A model generated the notes under the pieces. That model did not search any database. It was not told the DNA's origin and saw nothing but the letters and a program-made list of their open reading frames with translations. A stretch of DNA of 11,881 nt. Origin: Clostridiales bacterium. Its GTDB lineage: Bacteria; Bacillota; Clostridia; Lachnospirales; Lachnospiraceae. Shown piece after piece: positions 4,886 through 11,304 of the stretch; position 1 is the stretch's first letter, and every line of letters starts with the position of its first letter. The translations under genes were made by a program, and so were the position numbers. The stretch lies in assembly GCA_021204765.1 (NCBI GenBank), contig JAJPYU010000192.1:1-11881 (forward strand), written 5' to 3'.

Positions 4886-6202
4886 CTAATCATTCAAGAA
4901 CCCTTTATAGTTTCGAACAAGCATCTGCGACTCGATCTGCTTTAAGGTCTCGATGATGACACCCACGATAATGATAAGTGAAGTGCCGCCGAAAGAGATG
5001 CTGGCATTGAACACGCCCTCAAAGAAGATAGGGATGATGGCCACAATGACCAGACCCACAGCTCCGATGAAGATGATGTAATTGAGCATCTGCTGCAGAT
5101 AATCGCTGGTAGGCTTGCCCGGACGTATGCCGGGGATAAAGCCGCCCTGCTTCTTCATATTGTCAGCAACCTCCAGGGGATTGAAAGTGATGGAGGTGTA
5201 GAAGTAAGCAAATGCAACCACCAGTACAATATATATTGCCAGTCCGATATTATTTATCGGAGTGTTAAAGTCAAACCAGTTAGACTGGCTGAGCATGGTC
5301 AGTATCTTACCCCAGATACTTGTTCCGCCTGTCTTTCCGATAATCTGGCATATGATGACCGGGAACATCATCAGTGACTGGGCAAAGATGATGGGTATGA
5401 CGCCCGCAGTATTAACCTTTAAGGGAATCTGAGAGGACTGGCCTCCCACCTGTCTCCGGCCGTTCATCTTCCTGGAATACTGGACGGGGATCCGCCTCTC
5501 CGCACCCTGCAGCGCCACGACCAGCACCACCACAAGGATAATTATAGCCACTATGATAGCGGCATTAAGCACTGCTGTGGCCGGCTCCTTGCCCTGGACG
5601 AACTGCCCGAAAAGAGTAGTAAGGTCCGAAGGCAGCCTGGAGATGATATTGATAGTCAGGACTATGGAAATGCCATTGCCCACGCCTCTCTCAGTGATAC
5701 GCTCACCTATCCACATGATCACCGTGGAACCGGCGGTCAGTGTGACCACTGTCATGATAACATTCAGGGCATTGTACTCTGTGAGAAGCCCCTGTTTCCC
5801 GAAAGCGATGGCCATGGCCAGTGACTCCATCAGCGCCAGGGCAACTGTCAGGTACCTGGTGATGGCGATAAGCTTCTTGCGTCCCTCCTCGCCCTCTTTC
5901 TGCCACTCTTCAAACTTGGGAATAGCAATAGTCAGCAACTGGATAATAATGGTTGAAGTGATATACGGTGTGATGTTTAAGGCAAACACCGACATCTTTT
6001 CAAAGGATCCTCCGGTGATCGCATCAAAAAATCCGAAGGCATTGCCGGCGTTCTCCGAAAACCAGGAGGCAAAATATTCGCCGTTGATTCCCGGAGCTGG
6101 GATCTGGGATCCGATACGCACAACTACCAGCATCAACAGTGTAAAAATGATGCGGTCCCGTATCTCCTTGATCTTAAACGCATTACGAACAGTCTGAAGC
6201 AT
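4886..6202 (-). CDS. secY: Preprotein translocase channel subunit SecY
   Basis: SecY forms the protein-conducting channel of the SecYEG translocon in the cytoplasmic membrane. The 438-aa product has the family length and the expected ten hydrophobic membrane segments, the first near residues 18-34 (IIFTLLMLVVVRIGS). The plug/TM2 region (GGSFEKMSVFALNITPYITS) spans about residues 64-83. The basic cytoplasmic C4 loop includes GAERRIPVQYSRK, and the C5 loop that contacts ribosome and SecA includes NMKKQGGFIPGIRPGKPT. The ATG start overlaps the rplO stop by one base (TGATG), and AGAGGTGAT is immediately upstream inside rplO, indicating coupling. It is followed by a palindrome and a 159-bp gap before adk. 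Confidence 0.98.
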   Translation of the reverse strand: MLQTVRNAFKIKEIRDRIIFTLLMLVVVRIGSQIPAPGINGEYFASWFSENAGNAFGFFDAITGGSFEKMSVFALNITPYITSTIIIQLLTIAIPKFEEWQKEGEEGRKKLIAITRYLTVALALMESLAMAIAFGKQGLLTEYNALNVIMTVVTLTAGSTVIMWIGERITERGVGNGISIVLTINIISRLPSDLTTLFGQFVQGKEPATAVLNAAIIVAIIILVVVLVVALQGAERRIPVQYSRKMNGRRQVGGQSSQIPLKVNTAGVIPIIFAQSLMMFPVIICQIIGKTGGTSIWGKILTMLSQSNWFDFNTPINNIGLAIYIVLVVAFAYFYTSITFNPLEVADNMKKQGGFIPGIRPGKPTSDYLQQMLNYIIFIGAVGLVIVAIIPIFFEGVFNASISFGGTSLIIIVGVIIETLKQIESQMLVRNYKGFLND

Positions 6203-6642
6203 CAGATCACCTCTGCTTTTCCGCCCAGTGCCTCGATCTTTTCCTTAGCGGAAGCACTGAATGCGTTTGCCTGTACTGTGAGCTTCTTCGTCAGCTCACC
6301 TTTCCCGAGGATCTTAACGCCGTCTCTCGGATTGCGGACGATGCGGGTCTCTACCAGCATATCCACAGTGACGACTGTATCATCGTCAAATCTCTCCAGC
6401 GAAGAGACATTGACACCAACGATATCCTTAGTGTTGATATTATGAAAACCTCTCTTGGGGATACGTCTGTATAAAGGCATCTGTCCGCCTTCGAAGCCCG
6501 GCCTCGGAGCTCCTGAACGAGCCTTCTGGCCCTTCATGCCGTAACCGGCGGTCTTGCCGTTTCCGGAACCGTGGCCACGGCCCTTGCGGAAACGATCACC
6601 GTGCTTAGAACCTTCTGCAGGTTTCAAATTCGATAATTCCAT
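6202..6642 (-). CDS. rplO: 50S ribosomal protein L15
   Basis: L15 binds 23S rRNA during late 50S assembly. With the start at ATG 6640-6642 the protein is 146 aa, the usual length. It has the characteristic N-terminus MELSNLKPAEGSKH, the glycine/basic-rich flexible region (KGRGHGSGNGKTAGYGMKGQ, about residues 20-39), FEGGQMPLYRRIPKRGF (about 50-66) and the C-terminal ALGGKAEVI. AGGAGG lies 9 nt upstream of that ATG. An upstream ATG at 6672 would prepend ten residues and overlap the end of rpmD. The stop overlaps the secY start by one base. Confidence 0.97.
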   Translation of the reverse strand: MELSNLKPAEGSKHGDRFRKGRGHGSGNGKTAGYGMKGQKARSGAPRPGFEGGQMPLYRRIPKRGFHNINTKDIVGVNVSSLERFDDDTVVTVDMLVETRIVRNPRDGVKILGKGELTKKLTVQANAFSASAKEKIEALGGKAEVI

Positions 6643-6658
6643 AATAGGGCACCTCCTG

Positions 6659-6841
6659 TCAGATTTCCTCAACCTTAACCAAATGTCTCACATGCCAGAC
6701 CATGCCGCGGACAGCATCATTGTCCGGCAGCTCAACGGTCTTATGCATTTTCTTTAAACCCAAAGCCTCCACGGTCTTCCTCTGAGCGGGGACGGCACCG
6801 ATGGGGGATTTGACAAGTGTAATCCTTAATTTGCCTGCCAT
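6659..6841 (-). CDS. rpmD: 50S ribosomal protein L30
   Basis: L30 is a small protein of the 50S subunit, absent in some bacteria and retained here. The 60-aa product has the full family pattern: LRITLVKSPIGAVPAQRKTV (residues 5-24), then EALGLKKMHKTVELPDN and the C-terminal AVRGMVWHVRHLVKVEE. The ATG has AGGAGGG about 9 nt upstream. It lies 14 bp after rpsE and 16 bp before rplO, the standard spc order. Confidence 0.97.
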   Translation of the reverse strand: MAGKLRITLVKSPIGAVPAQRKTVEALGLKKMHKTVELPDNDAVRGMVWHVRHLVKVEEI

Positions 6842-6855
6842 ATCTTAAGCCCTCC

Positions 6856-7365
6856 TTAACCGATTATCTCTTCAACAGTCTTTCCGCGGAGTCTCGCCAT
6901 ATCCTCGGGGGATTTCAGCTGTTTTAAGGCCTCGATCACTGCCAGGACAACATTCTGCTTGTTGTTGGAGCCCAGGGATTTGCTGCGGATATTCCTGATA
7001 CCGGCCAGGTCACACACTGCACGTGCGGGGCCGCCTGCGATAACTCCGGTACCTTCCGGAGACCTCTTTAACAGGACATAAGCGCCGGTATGCTTTCCTA
7101 TGATGTCGTGGGGAATACTCTGGTTCTCATCAAGCTTCACCTCAATAAGATTCTTCATGGCATCCTCCTTACCCTTGCGGATAGCCTCGGGAATCTCCTG
7201 AGCCTTGCCCAGGCCAGCGCCCACATGACCGTTCTTGTCGCCGACAACTACAAGAGCCGTAAAGCGCATGTTTCGTCCGCCTTTGACGACTTTCGTGACA
7301 CGCTTGATAGTCACGACTTTGTCCTCTAATTCAAACTGATTCGGATCTATAATAGTACGTTTCAT
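6856..7365 (-). CDS. rpsE: 30S ribosomal protein S5
   Basis: S5 lies on the solvent face of the 30S subunit near the mRNA entry and, with S4, affects decoding fidelity. The 169-aa product contains the N-terminal double-stranded RNA-binding-like domain (VVTIKRVTKVVKGGRNMRFT near residues 17-36, then VGDKNGHVGAGLGKA) and the C-terminal domain (PEGTGVIAGGPARAV, then AGIRNIRSKSLGSNN). The segment GKHTGAYVLLKRS differs from the common GKFGAGRVLLKPA wording but keeps the fold positions; I regard this as lineage variation. The ATG start has GGGAGG upstream. It lies between rplR (17 bp) and rpmD (14 bp). Confidence 0.98.
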   Translation of the reverse strand: MKRTIIDPNQFELEDKVVTIKRVTKVVKGGRNMRFTALVVVGDKNGHVGAGLGKAQEIPEAIRKGKEDAMKNLIEVKLDENQSIPHDIIGKHTGAYVLLKRSPEGTGVIAGGPARAVCDLAGIRNIRSKSLGSNNKQNVVLAVIEALKQLKSPEDMARLRGKTVEEIIG

Positions 7366-7382
7366 GCTCGCTTCTCCTCCCG

Positions 7383-7751
7383 TTAAAAGATCAATCCGGC
7401 TTCTCTGGCCGCATCAGCCAGTGCCGCTACCTTGCCCTGATAGACATAGCCTCCGCGGTCGAATACCACAGTGGTAATGCCTTTCTCAAGCGCCCTCTCG
7501 GCGATGGCCTTACCTACGGCTTTCGCAGCTTCTGTATCGCCGGTCTTTTCCAGTTCAGCCTTGATGGCCTTCTCAGTGGTGGAGGCTGCACAAAGTGTCA
7601 CCTGAGCATCATCGTCAATAATCTGGGCGTAAATGTGCTTGTTGCTGCGGAAAACGCAAAGGCGCGGTCTCGCGGCAGTGCCTGCCAGATGGAAACGAAG
7701 TCTTTTGTGCTTTTTCGCACGAACCTCTGCTCTTGATTTCTTTTTGATCAT
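7383..7751 (-). CDS. rplR: 50S ribosomal protein L18
   Basis: L18 brings 5S rRNA, together with L5 and (where present) L25, into the central protuberance of the 50S subunit. The 122-aa product has the basic N-terminus (MIKKKSRAEVRAKKHKRLR), then GTAARPRLCVFRSNKHIYAQ near residues 24-43 and the C-terminal VVFDRGGYVYQGKVAALADAAR region near 95-116, all typical. The ATG start is preceded by GGAGGTG. It sits 17 bp after rplF and 17 bp before rpsE. Confidence 0.98.
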   Translation of the reverse strand: MIKKKSRAEVRAKKHKRLRFHLAGTAARPRLCVFRSNKHIYAQIIDDDAQVTLCAASTTEKAIKAELEKTGDTEAAKAVGKAIAERALEKGITTVVFDRGGYVYQGKVAALADAAREAGLIF

Positions 7752-7768
7752 TTCTGCTGCACCTCCAA

Positions 7769-8308
7769 TTATTTGCTTCCGGCCTTGCCGACCTTACGAC
7801 GGATGACCTCATCAGCGTACTTGATACCCTTGCCCTTGTATGGCTCAGGCTTCTTCTTGTCTCTGATCTCGGCTGCGTACTGGCCGACCTTCTCTTTGTC
7901 GATACCTGATACAGTGATCTTGTTGCCGTCCACTGTGGCAGTGACGCCTTCAGGGTCAACCATCTCCACCGGATGGGAATAACCGAGAGTCATAGTCAGC
8001 TTGTTGCCGGACTTATTCGCCCTGTAACCGACACCGTTGATCTCCAGTACCTTTGTATATCCCTCAGTCACACCGACCACCATGTTATTGATCAGGGTCC
8101 TGGTCAGGCCGTGGAGCGATTTCATCTTCTTTAAATCGTTGGGTCTGGAAACGATGATCTCAGAACCTTCCTGCTTAATTTCCATCTCCCTGGGGAGCAC
8201 TCTCTCAAGGGTTCCCTTAGGACCTTTTACCGTCACCAGATTATTTTCTGCGATCGTGACGGTGACACCCGCCGGGACCGCGATTGGCATTCTTCCTACT
8301 CGTGACAT
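7769..8308 (-). CDS. rplF: 50S ribosomal protein L6
   Basis: L6 binds near the sarcin-ricin loop and the factor-binding site of the 50S subunit. The 179-aa product shows the two repeated domains of the family: MSRVGRMPIAVPAGVTV at the N-terminus, VKGPKGTLERVLP near residues 28-40, then LEINGVGYRA near 88-97 and the C-terminal signature KKKPEPYKGKGIKYADEVIRR (broken here after 20 residues: PEPYKGKGIKYADEVIRRK). The ATG start has AGGAGG 8 nt upstream. Unusually, it is separated from rpsH by 182 bp of hairpin-rich DNA, where this junction is normally tight. Confidence 0.98.
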   Translation of the reverse strand: MSRVGRMPIAVPAGVTVTIAENNLVTVKGPKGTLERVLPREMEIKQEGSEIIVSRPNDLKKMKSLHGLTRTLINNMVVGVTEGYTKVLEINGVGYRANKSGNKLTMTLGYSHPVEMVDPEGVTATVDGNKITVSGIDKEKVGQYAAEIRDKKKPEPYKGKGIKYADEVIRRKVGKAGSK

Positions 8309-8336
8309 GCCCGTACCTCCTATTATATTTTACATA

Positions 8337-8489
8337 AGAGCCGATTGCTCCGCACTTCGTGCTTCCACAATCGCCACATCCATTCGCAATCCGCACTACC
8401 GTGCTACTTGCTCATGTCTGTTAGATTTTCAAATAATCAGCCTTTAAGGAATGCAAGCATTCCAAAAGTCTGCTTATTGAAAATGCTCT
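8337..8489. repeat. Hairpin-rich insert between rpsH and rplF (element 2)
   Basis: The rpsH-rplF gap contains several inverted repeats and no credible reading frame. From left to right: CGATTG 8342-8347 pairs with CAATCG 8368-8373, enclosing GCAC-TTC-GTGC (8352-8362). A second small hairpin is GCAC-TACC-GTGC (8393-8404). A long imperfect hairpin pairs 8425-8436 with 8474-8484, CAG 8438-8440 with CTG 8470-8472, and GGAATG-CAAG-CATTCC at 8448-8463. Short AGAGC/GCTCT inverted ends lie at 8337-8341 and 8485-8489. The minus-strand sense of 8374-8407 resembles + strand 2694-2728 of element 1. This suggests a palindromic repeat family; copy number elsewhere cannot be seen from this window. Confidence 0.55.
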
Positions 8490-8490
8490 A

Positions 8491-8895
8491 TCACCAAATG
8501 AACGCAAGCACTTCTCCGCCTACGTGGAGCTTCCTTGCCTCTTTATCTGTGATCACGCCCTGGTTGGTGGACAGGATAACAGTGCCCAGTCCGCCCAGCA
8601 CTCTGGGAATCTCGTCCTTTCCGGCGTAGACACGCAGACCCGGCTTGGAGACTCTCTTTAAGCCTGTGATAACCCTGTCATTCTTGTCGGTGCCATACTT
8701 TAATGTGATGCGGATGCCGTCGAAATTCCCATCCGGGATGATCTCGTACTTAGCGATATAGCCCTCTTTTAAGAGAATCTCAGTGATGGCAAGCTTCATC
8801 TTGGAGGAAGGGATATCCACAGTGTCGTGTCTTGCTATGTTAGCGTTGCGGATCCTTGTAAGCATATCCGCGATAGGATCATTTGTAGTCCTCAT
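8491..8895 (-). CDS. rpsH: 30S ribosomal protein S8
   Basis: S8 is a primary 16S rRNA-binding protein of the central domain, and in Escherichia coli it is the translational repressor of the spc operon. The 134-aa product begins MRTTNDPIADMLTRIRNAN and carries the conserved C-terminal RNA-binding segment (ISTNQG-type motif, here VILSTNQGVITDKEAR near residues 105-120). The last residue is W, followed by TGA and an immediate in-frame TAG. AAGGAGG precedes the ATG. It lies 12 bp after rpsN. The downstream gap to rplF is enlarged by element 2. Confidence 0.98.
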   Translation of the reverse strand: MRTTNDPIADMLTRIRNANIARHDTVDIPSSKMKLAITEILLKEGYIAKYEIIPDGNFDGIRITLKYGTDKNDRVITGLKRVSKPGLRVYAGKDEIPRVLGGLGTVILSTNQGVITDKEARKLHVGGEVLAFIW

Positions 8896-8907
8896 TATCT
8901 TTCCTCC

Positions 8908-9093
8908 TTACCAGCTGGCTTTCTTCACACCCGGAATCTCGCCCTTGTAGGCCAGCTCACGGAAGCAAATCCTGCAAATACCATATTTTCTTAAAACAGA
9001 GTGCGGACGTCCGCAGATCCTGCATCGGGTGTACTCCCTGGTGGAGTACTTCTGAGGGCGCTGCTGTTTTACTTTTAATGATTTCTTTGCCAT
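8908..9093 (-). CDS. rpsN: 30S ribosomal protein S14, zinc type (type Z)
   Basis: S14 binds the 30S head and is needed late in 30S assembly. The 61-aa product is the short form, carrying the zinc ribbon C24-x2-C27 and C40-x2-C43 (CRICGRPH and GICRICFREL). The longer zinc-free paralogue used under zinc limitation is not in this window. The ATG start has GGAGGG upstream, 14 bp after rplE. Basic N-terminus and C-terminal KKASW are typical. Confidence 0.98.
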   Translation of the reverse strand: MAKKSLKVKQQRPQKYSTREYTRCRICGRPHSVLRKYGICRICFRELAYKGEIPGVKKASW

Positions 9094-9107
9094 AAAATAC
9101 CCTCCTC

Positions 9108-9647
9108 TTATTTTGCAAACGGCATATTGAAAAGCCTCAGAAGCTCACGGGCCTCCTCGTCTGTCTTCGCTGTGGTGACGAAGATTATGTCCATGCCTCT
9201 TACCTTGTCCACCTTGTCATACTCGATCTCAGGGAAGATCAGCTGCTCTTTGATACCCAGGGCATAATTTCCTCTTCCGTCGAAGGAGTTCGGGTTCACT
9301 CCCCTGAAATCACGGACACGGGGCAGGGCCAGGTTGATGAGACGGTCTGCGAAATCATACATCTTCTCACCCCTCAGGGTCACCTTGCAGCCGATAGCCA
9401 TGCCCTCACGGAGCTTGAAGTTTGCGACTGACTTCTTGGCGATGGTCTTGATGGGCTTCTGGCCGGTAATGGTAGCCAGGTCAGCCATGGCGGAATCCAG
9501 GATCTTGGCATTCTCTTTCGCCTCACCGATAGCCATGTTCACCACGATCTTCTCCAGCTTCGGGACCTGCATGCTGTTCTTATATCCGAACTTTTTGATC
9601 ATGGCATCCATGATCTCATTATCGTAAATGTCTTTAAGTCTGCTCAA
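9108..9647 (-). CDS. rplE: 50S ribosomal protein L5
   Basis: L5 binds 5S rRNA and forms the inter-subunit bridge with S13. The 179-aa product has the usual length and motifs: VPKLEKIVVNMAIGEA near residues 28-43, GQKPIKTIAKKSVANFKLRE near 72-91, RDFRGVNPNSFDGRGNYALG near 117-136 and DIIFVTTAKTDEEARELL near 154-171. The start codon is TTG (9645-9647): AGGAGG (sense of 9657-9662) lies 9 nt upstream, and the next in-frame ATG would delete part of the conserved N-terminus. The other genes around it mostly use ATG, so the TTG may tune expression. Confidence 0.97.
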   Translation of the reverse strand: MSRLKDIYDNEIMDAMIKKFGYKNSMQVPKLEKIVVNMAIGEAKENAKILDSAMADLATITGQKPIKTIAKKSVANFKLREGMAIGCKVTLRGEKMYDFADRLINLALPRVRDFRGVNPNSFDGRGNYALGIKEQLIFPEIEYDKVDKVRGMDIIFVTTAKTDEEARELLRLFNMPFAK

Positions 9648-9665
9648 CTTACTGTCCCTCCTTTA

Positions 9666-9989
9666 TCAGTCAATGATCCTGCCGGACTTCTTCGCGACAC
9701 GATGCTTGATGGGCTTTCCCTTGGCATTCTCGCCCTGGAAGGTGAAACCTATCCTGGTAGGCTCTCCGTTGTCGAGATACATTACATTGGAAATATGGAT
9801 AGGCGCTTCCTGCTCGATAATTCCGCCGGACTGGTTGGCCATGGTGGGCTTCATGTGCTTGGAGACCTTGTTGACTCCATCCACAATGACACGGCTGTGT
9901 TTCGCATCCACTGACGTGACCTTGCCCTCCTTGCCCTTATCCTTACCGGCGATGACTCTTACCATGTCGCCTTCTTTAATCTTCAGCAT
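9666..9989 (-). CDS. rplX: 50S ribosomal protein L24
   Basis: L24 is one of the assembly-initiating proteins of the 50S subunit and lies near the peptide exit. The 107-aa product, slightly longer than the usual 102-104, has the N-terminal KOW motif (KIKEGDMVRVIAGKDKGKEG, residues 3-22), then GVNKVSKHMKP and GGIIEQEAPIHISNVM. ATG start with AGGAGGTG upstream. It is 13 bp after rplN and 18 bp before rplE. Confidence 0.98.
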   Translation of the reverse strand: MLKIKEGDMVRVIAGKDKGKEGKVTSVDAKHSRVIVDGVNKVSKHMKPTMANQSGGIIEQEAPIHISNVMYLDNGEPTRIGFTFQGENAKGKPIKHRVAKKSGRIID

Positions 9990-10002
9990 GATACGCCACC
10001 TC

Positions 10003-10371
10003 CTATAATACTTCCGGTGCCAGAGAGACTATCCTCATGAAATGCTTGTCACGAAGCTCTCTGGCAACTGGTCCAAAAATACGCGTTCCTCTCGGTGTCT
10101 TGTCATCCTTGATGATAACTGCGGCATTTTCATCGAAACGGATGTAGGAGCCGTCCTTGCGGCGGGTTTCCCTCTTCGTCCGCACCACAACAGCCTTCAC
10201 CACGTCACCTTTCTTGACAACTCCGCCTGGTGTTGCATCTTTTACAGTAGCAACGATAATATCGCCTATACGGGCATATCTTCTTGTAGAGCCGCCCAGC
10301 ACGCGGATGCAGAGGATCTCCTTCGCTCCCGTATTGTCAGCAACCCTAAGTCTGCTTTCCTGTTGAATCAT
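10003..10371 (-). CDS. rplN: 50S ribosomal protein L14
   Basis: L14 contacts L19 and helps form inter-subunit bridges on the 50S surface. With the start at ATG 10369-10371 the product is 122 aa, the exact family length, beginning MIQQESRLRVADNTGAKEIL. Other hallmarks are IGDIIVATVKDATPGGVVKKGDVV and the C-terminal ARELRDKHFMRIVSLAPEVL. AAGGAGG lies 8 nt upstream of this ATG. A longer frame from 10413 would add 14 residues overlapping the end of rpsQ and has no family support. Confidence 0.98.
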   Translation of the reverse strand: MIQQESRLRVADNTGAKEILCIRVLGGSTRRYARIGDIIVATVKDATPGGVVKKGDVVKAVVVRTKRETRRKDGSYIRFDENAAVIIKDDKTPRGTRIFGPVARELRDKHFMRIVSLAPEVL

Positions 10372-10387
10372 ATTAGCGGCCTCCTTA

Positions 10388-10645
10388 TTATCTGGCTTTC
10401 TCCATGATCTCAACCAGCCTCCAGCGCTTCTCCTTGGAAAGGGGCCTGGTCTCCATCACTCTGACGGTATCCCCGATACCGCACTCATTGTTCTCATCGT
10501 GGGCCTTAAGCTTATAGGTCTTTTTCACGATCTTGCCGTAGAGGGGATGTCTGACCCTGTACTCGACGGCTACGACTATGGTCTTGTCCATCTTGTCGCT
10601 GACCACTCTGCCGACACGTGTTTTTCTAAGATTTCTTTCTTCCAC
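10388..10645 (-). CDS. rpsQ: 30S ribosomal protein S17
   Basis: S17 is an OB-fold protein that binds the 5' domain of 16S rRNA early in assembly. The 85-aa product shows RKTRVGRVVSDKMDKTIVVA near residues 7-26, then YKLKAHDENNECGIGDTVRV and METRPLSKEKRWRLVEI near the C-terminus. It starts with GTG (10643-10645), with AAAGGAG 7 nt upstream and an intervening GAGAATTCTC palindrome. It lies 31 bp after rpmC and 16 bp before rplN. Confidence 0.97.
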   Translation of the reverse strand: MEERNLRKTRVGRVVSDKMDKTIVVAVEYRVRHPLYGKIVKKTYKLKAHDENNECGIGDTVRVMETRPLSKEKRWRLVEIMEKAR

Positions 10646-10676
10646 GAGAATTCTCCTTTCGTACTGTAGGGGGAAA

Positions 10677-10877
10677 TCAAACCGCCTTCTCTGTGATCAC
10701 GGTCTTGATCCGGGCGATGTTCTTTTTGACTTCCCTGATCCTGGCTGTATTCTCCAGCTGGTTAGTGGCATTCTGGAATCTGAGATTGAAAAGCTCCTTC
10801 TTCGCAGCCACCAGCTGATTCTGCAGCTCAGCATCGCTATGTGTCCTTAACTCTTCCAAATATGCATTAGCTTTCAT
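10677..10877 (-). CDS. rpmC: 50S ribosomal protein L29
   Basis: L29 is a two-helix protein at the peptide exit tunnel, part of the docking platform for signal recognition particle and trigger factor. With ATG 10875-10877 as start it is 66 aa, beginning MKANAYLEEL and containing VAAKKELFNLRFQNATNQLE (about residues 24-43) and KKNIARIKTVITEK. A GTG three codons upstream (10886) is in frame and would overlap rplP by 8 bases. The ATG is preferred because AAGGCGGTG sits at good spacing before it and family members start with MK. The start is one base after the rplP stop, so coupling is likely. Confidence 0.95.
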   Translation of the reverse strand: MKANAYLEELRTHSDAELQNQLVAAKKELFNLRFQNATNQLENTARIREVKKNIARIKTVITEKAV

Positions 10878-10878
10878 C

Positions 10879-11304
10879 TTATTCACCGCCTTCTAAATCT
10901 TCACGTGAAACGACTTTGCACTTGCAGGGCAGTTTGTGCACAGCAAGACGCAGGGCCTCACGGGCTACATCTTCCGGTACTCCGGCTACCTCAAACAGCA
11001 CACGTCCCGGCTTCACTACGGCTACCCAGTAATCCACAGCACCTTTTCCTTTACCCATACGGGTCTCAGCCGGCGTAGATGTCACGGGCTTATCGGGAAA
11101 GACCTTGATCCAGACTTTGCCGCCACGCTTCATGTGACGTGTCATGGCTATACGGGCTGCCTCTATCTGATTGGACTTCATCCAGCAGGGTTCCAGGGCT
11201 ACGATACCGTACTCACCGTAGGCGATCTTGTTGCCACGTGTGGCCTTGCCCCTCATAGTACCACGGAACTGCTTCCGATGCTTAACTCTCTTAGGCATTA
11301 ACAT
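10879..11304 (-). CDS. rplP: 50S ribosomal protein L16
   Basis: L16 lies at the base of the A-site region and is needed for 50S function and late assembly. The 141-aa product begins MLMPKRVKHRKQFRGTMRG. It has ALEPCWMKSNQIEAARIAMT near residues 36-55, the GGKVWIKVFPDKPVT segment and MGKGKGAVDYWVAVVKPGR near 83-101. Of two possible starts, the first ATG (MLMPKR) is favoured because GGGAGAG is better spaced from it. It overlaps the rpsC stop by one base (TAATG). The gene ends one base before rpmC. Confidence 0.97.
   Translation of the reverse strand: MLMPKRVKHRKQFRGTMRGKATRGNKIAYGEYGIVALEPCWMKSNQIEAARIAMTRHMKRGGKVWIKVFPDKPVTSTPAETRMGKGKGAVDYWVAVVKPGRVLFEVAGVPEDVAREALRLAVHKLPCKCKVVSREDLEGGE

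Noticed and set aside
5553..6197. A 214-codon open frame on the + strand inside secY
   Set aside because: It is antisense to SecY; long antisense frames over membrane-protein genes are common, and there is no independent coding support.
6643..6672. A ten-residue extension of L15 from an upstream ATG
   Set aside because: It overlaps rpmD, lacks family support, and the ATG at 6642 has AGGAGG at proper spacing.
8037..8447. A + strand frame of 136 codons reaching into element 2
   Set aside because: Most of it is antisense to rplF; the part in the gap lies over hairpin DNA, and there is no convincing ribosome binding site.
8337..8489. Element 2 as a CRISPR array
   Set aside because: The hairpins differ from each other and there are no regularly spaced direct repeats.
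10372..10413. A 14-residue extension of L14 into rpsQ
   Set aside because: L14 has an invariant MIQ-type start and 122-aa length; the ribosome binding site serves the ATG at 10371.
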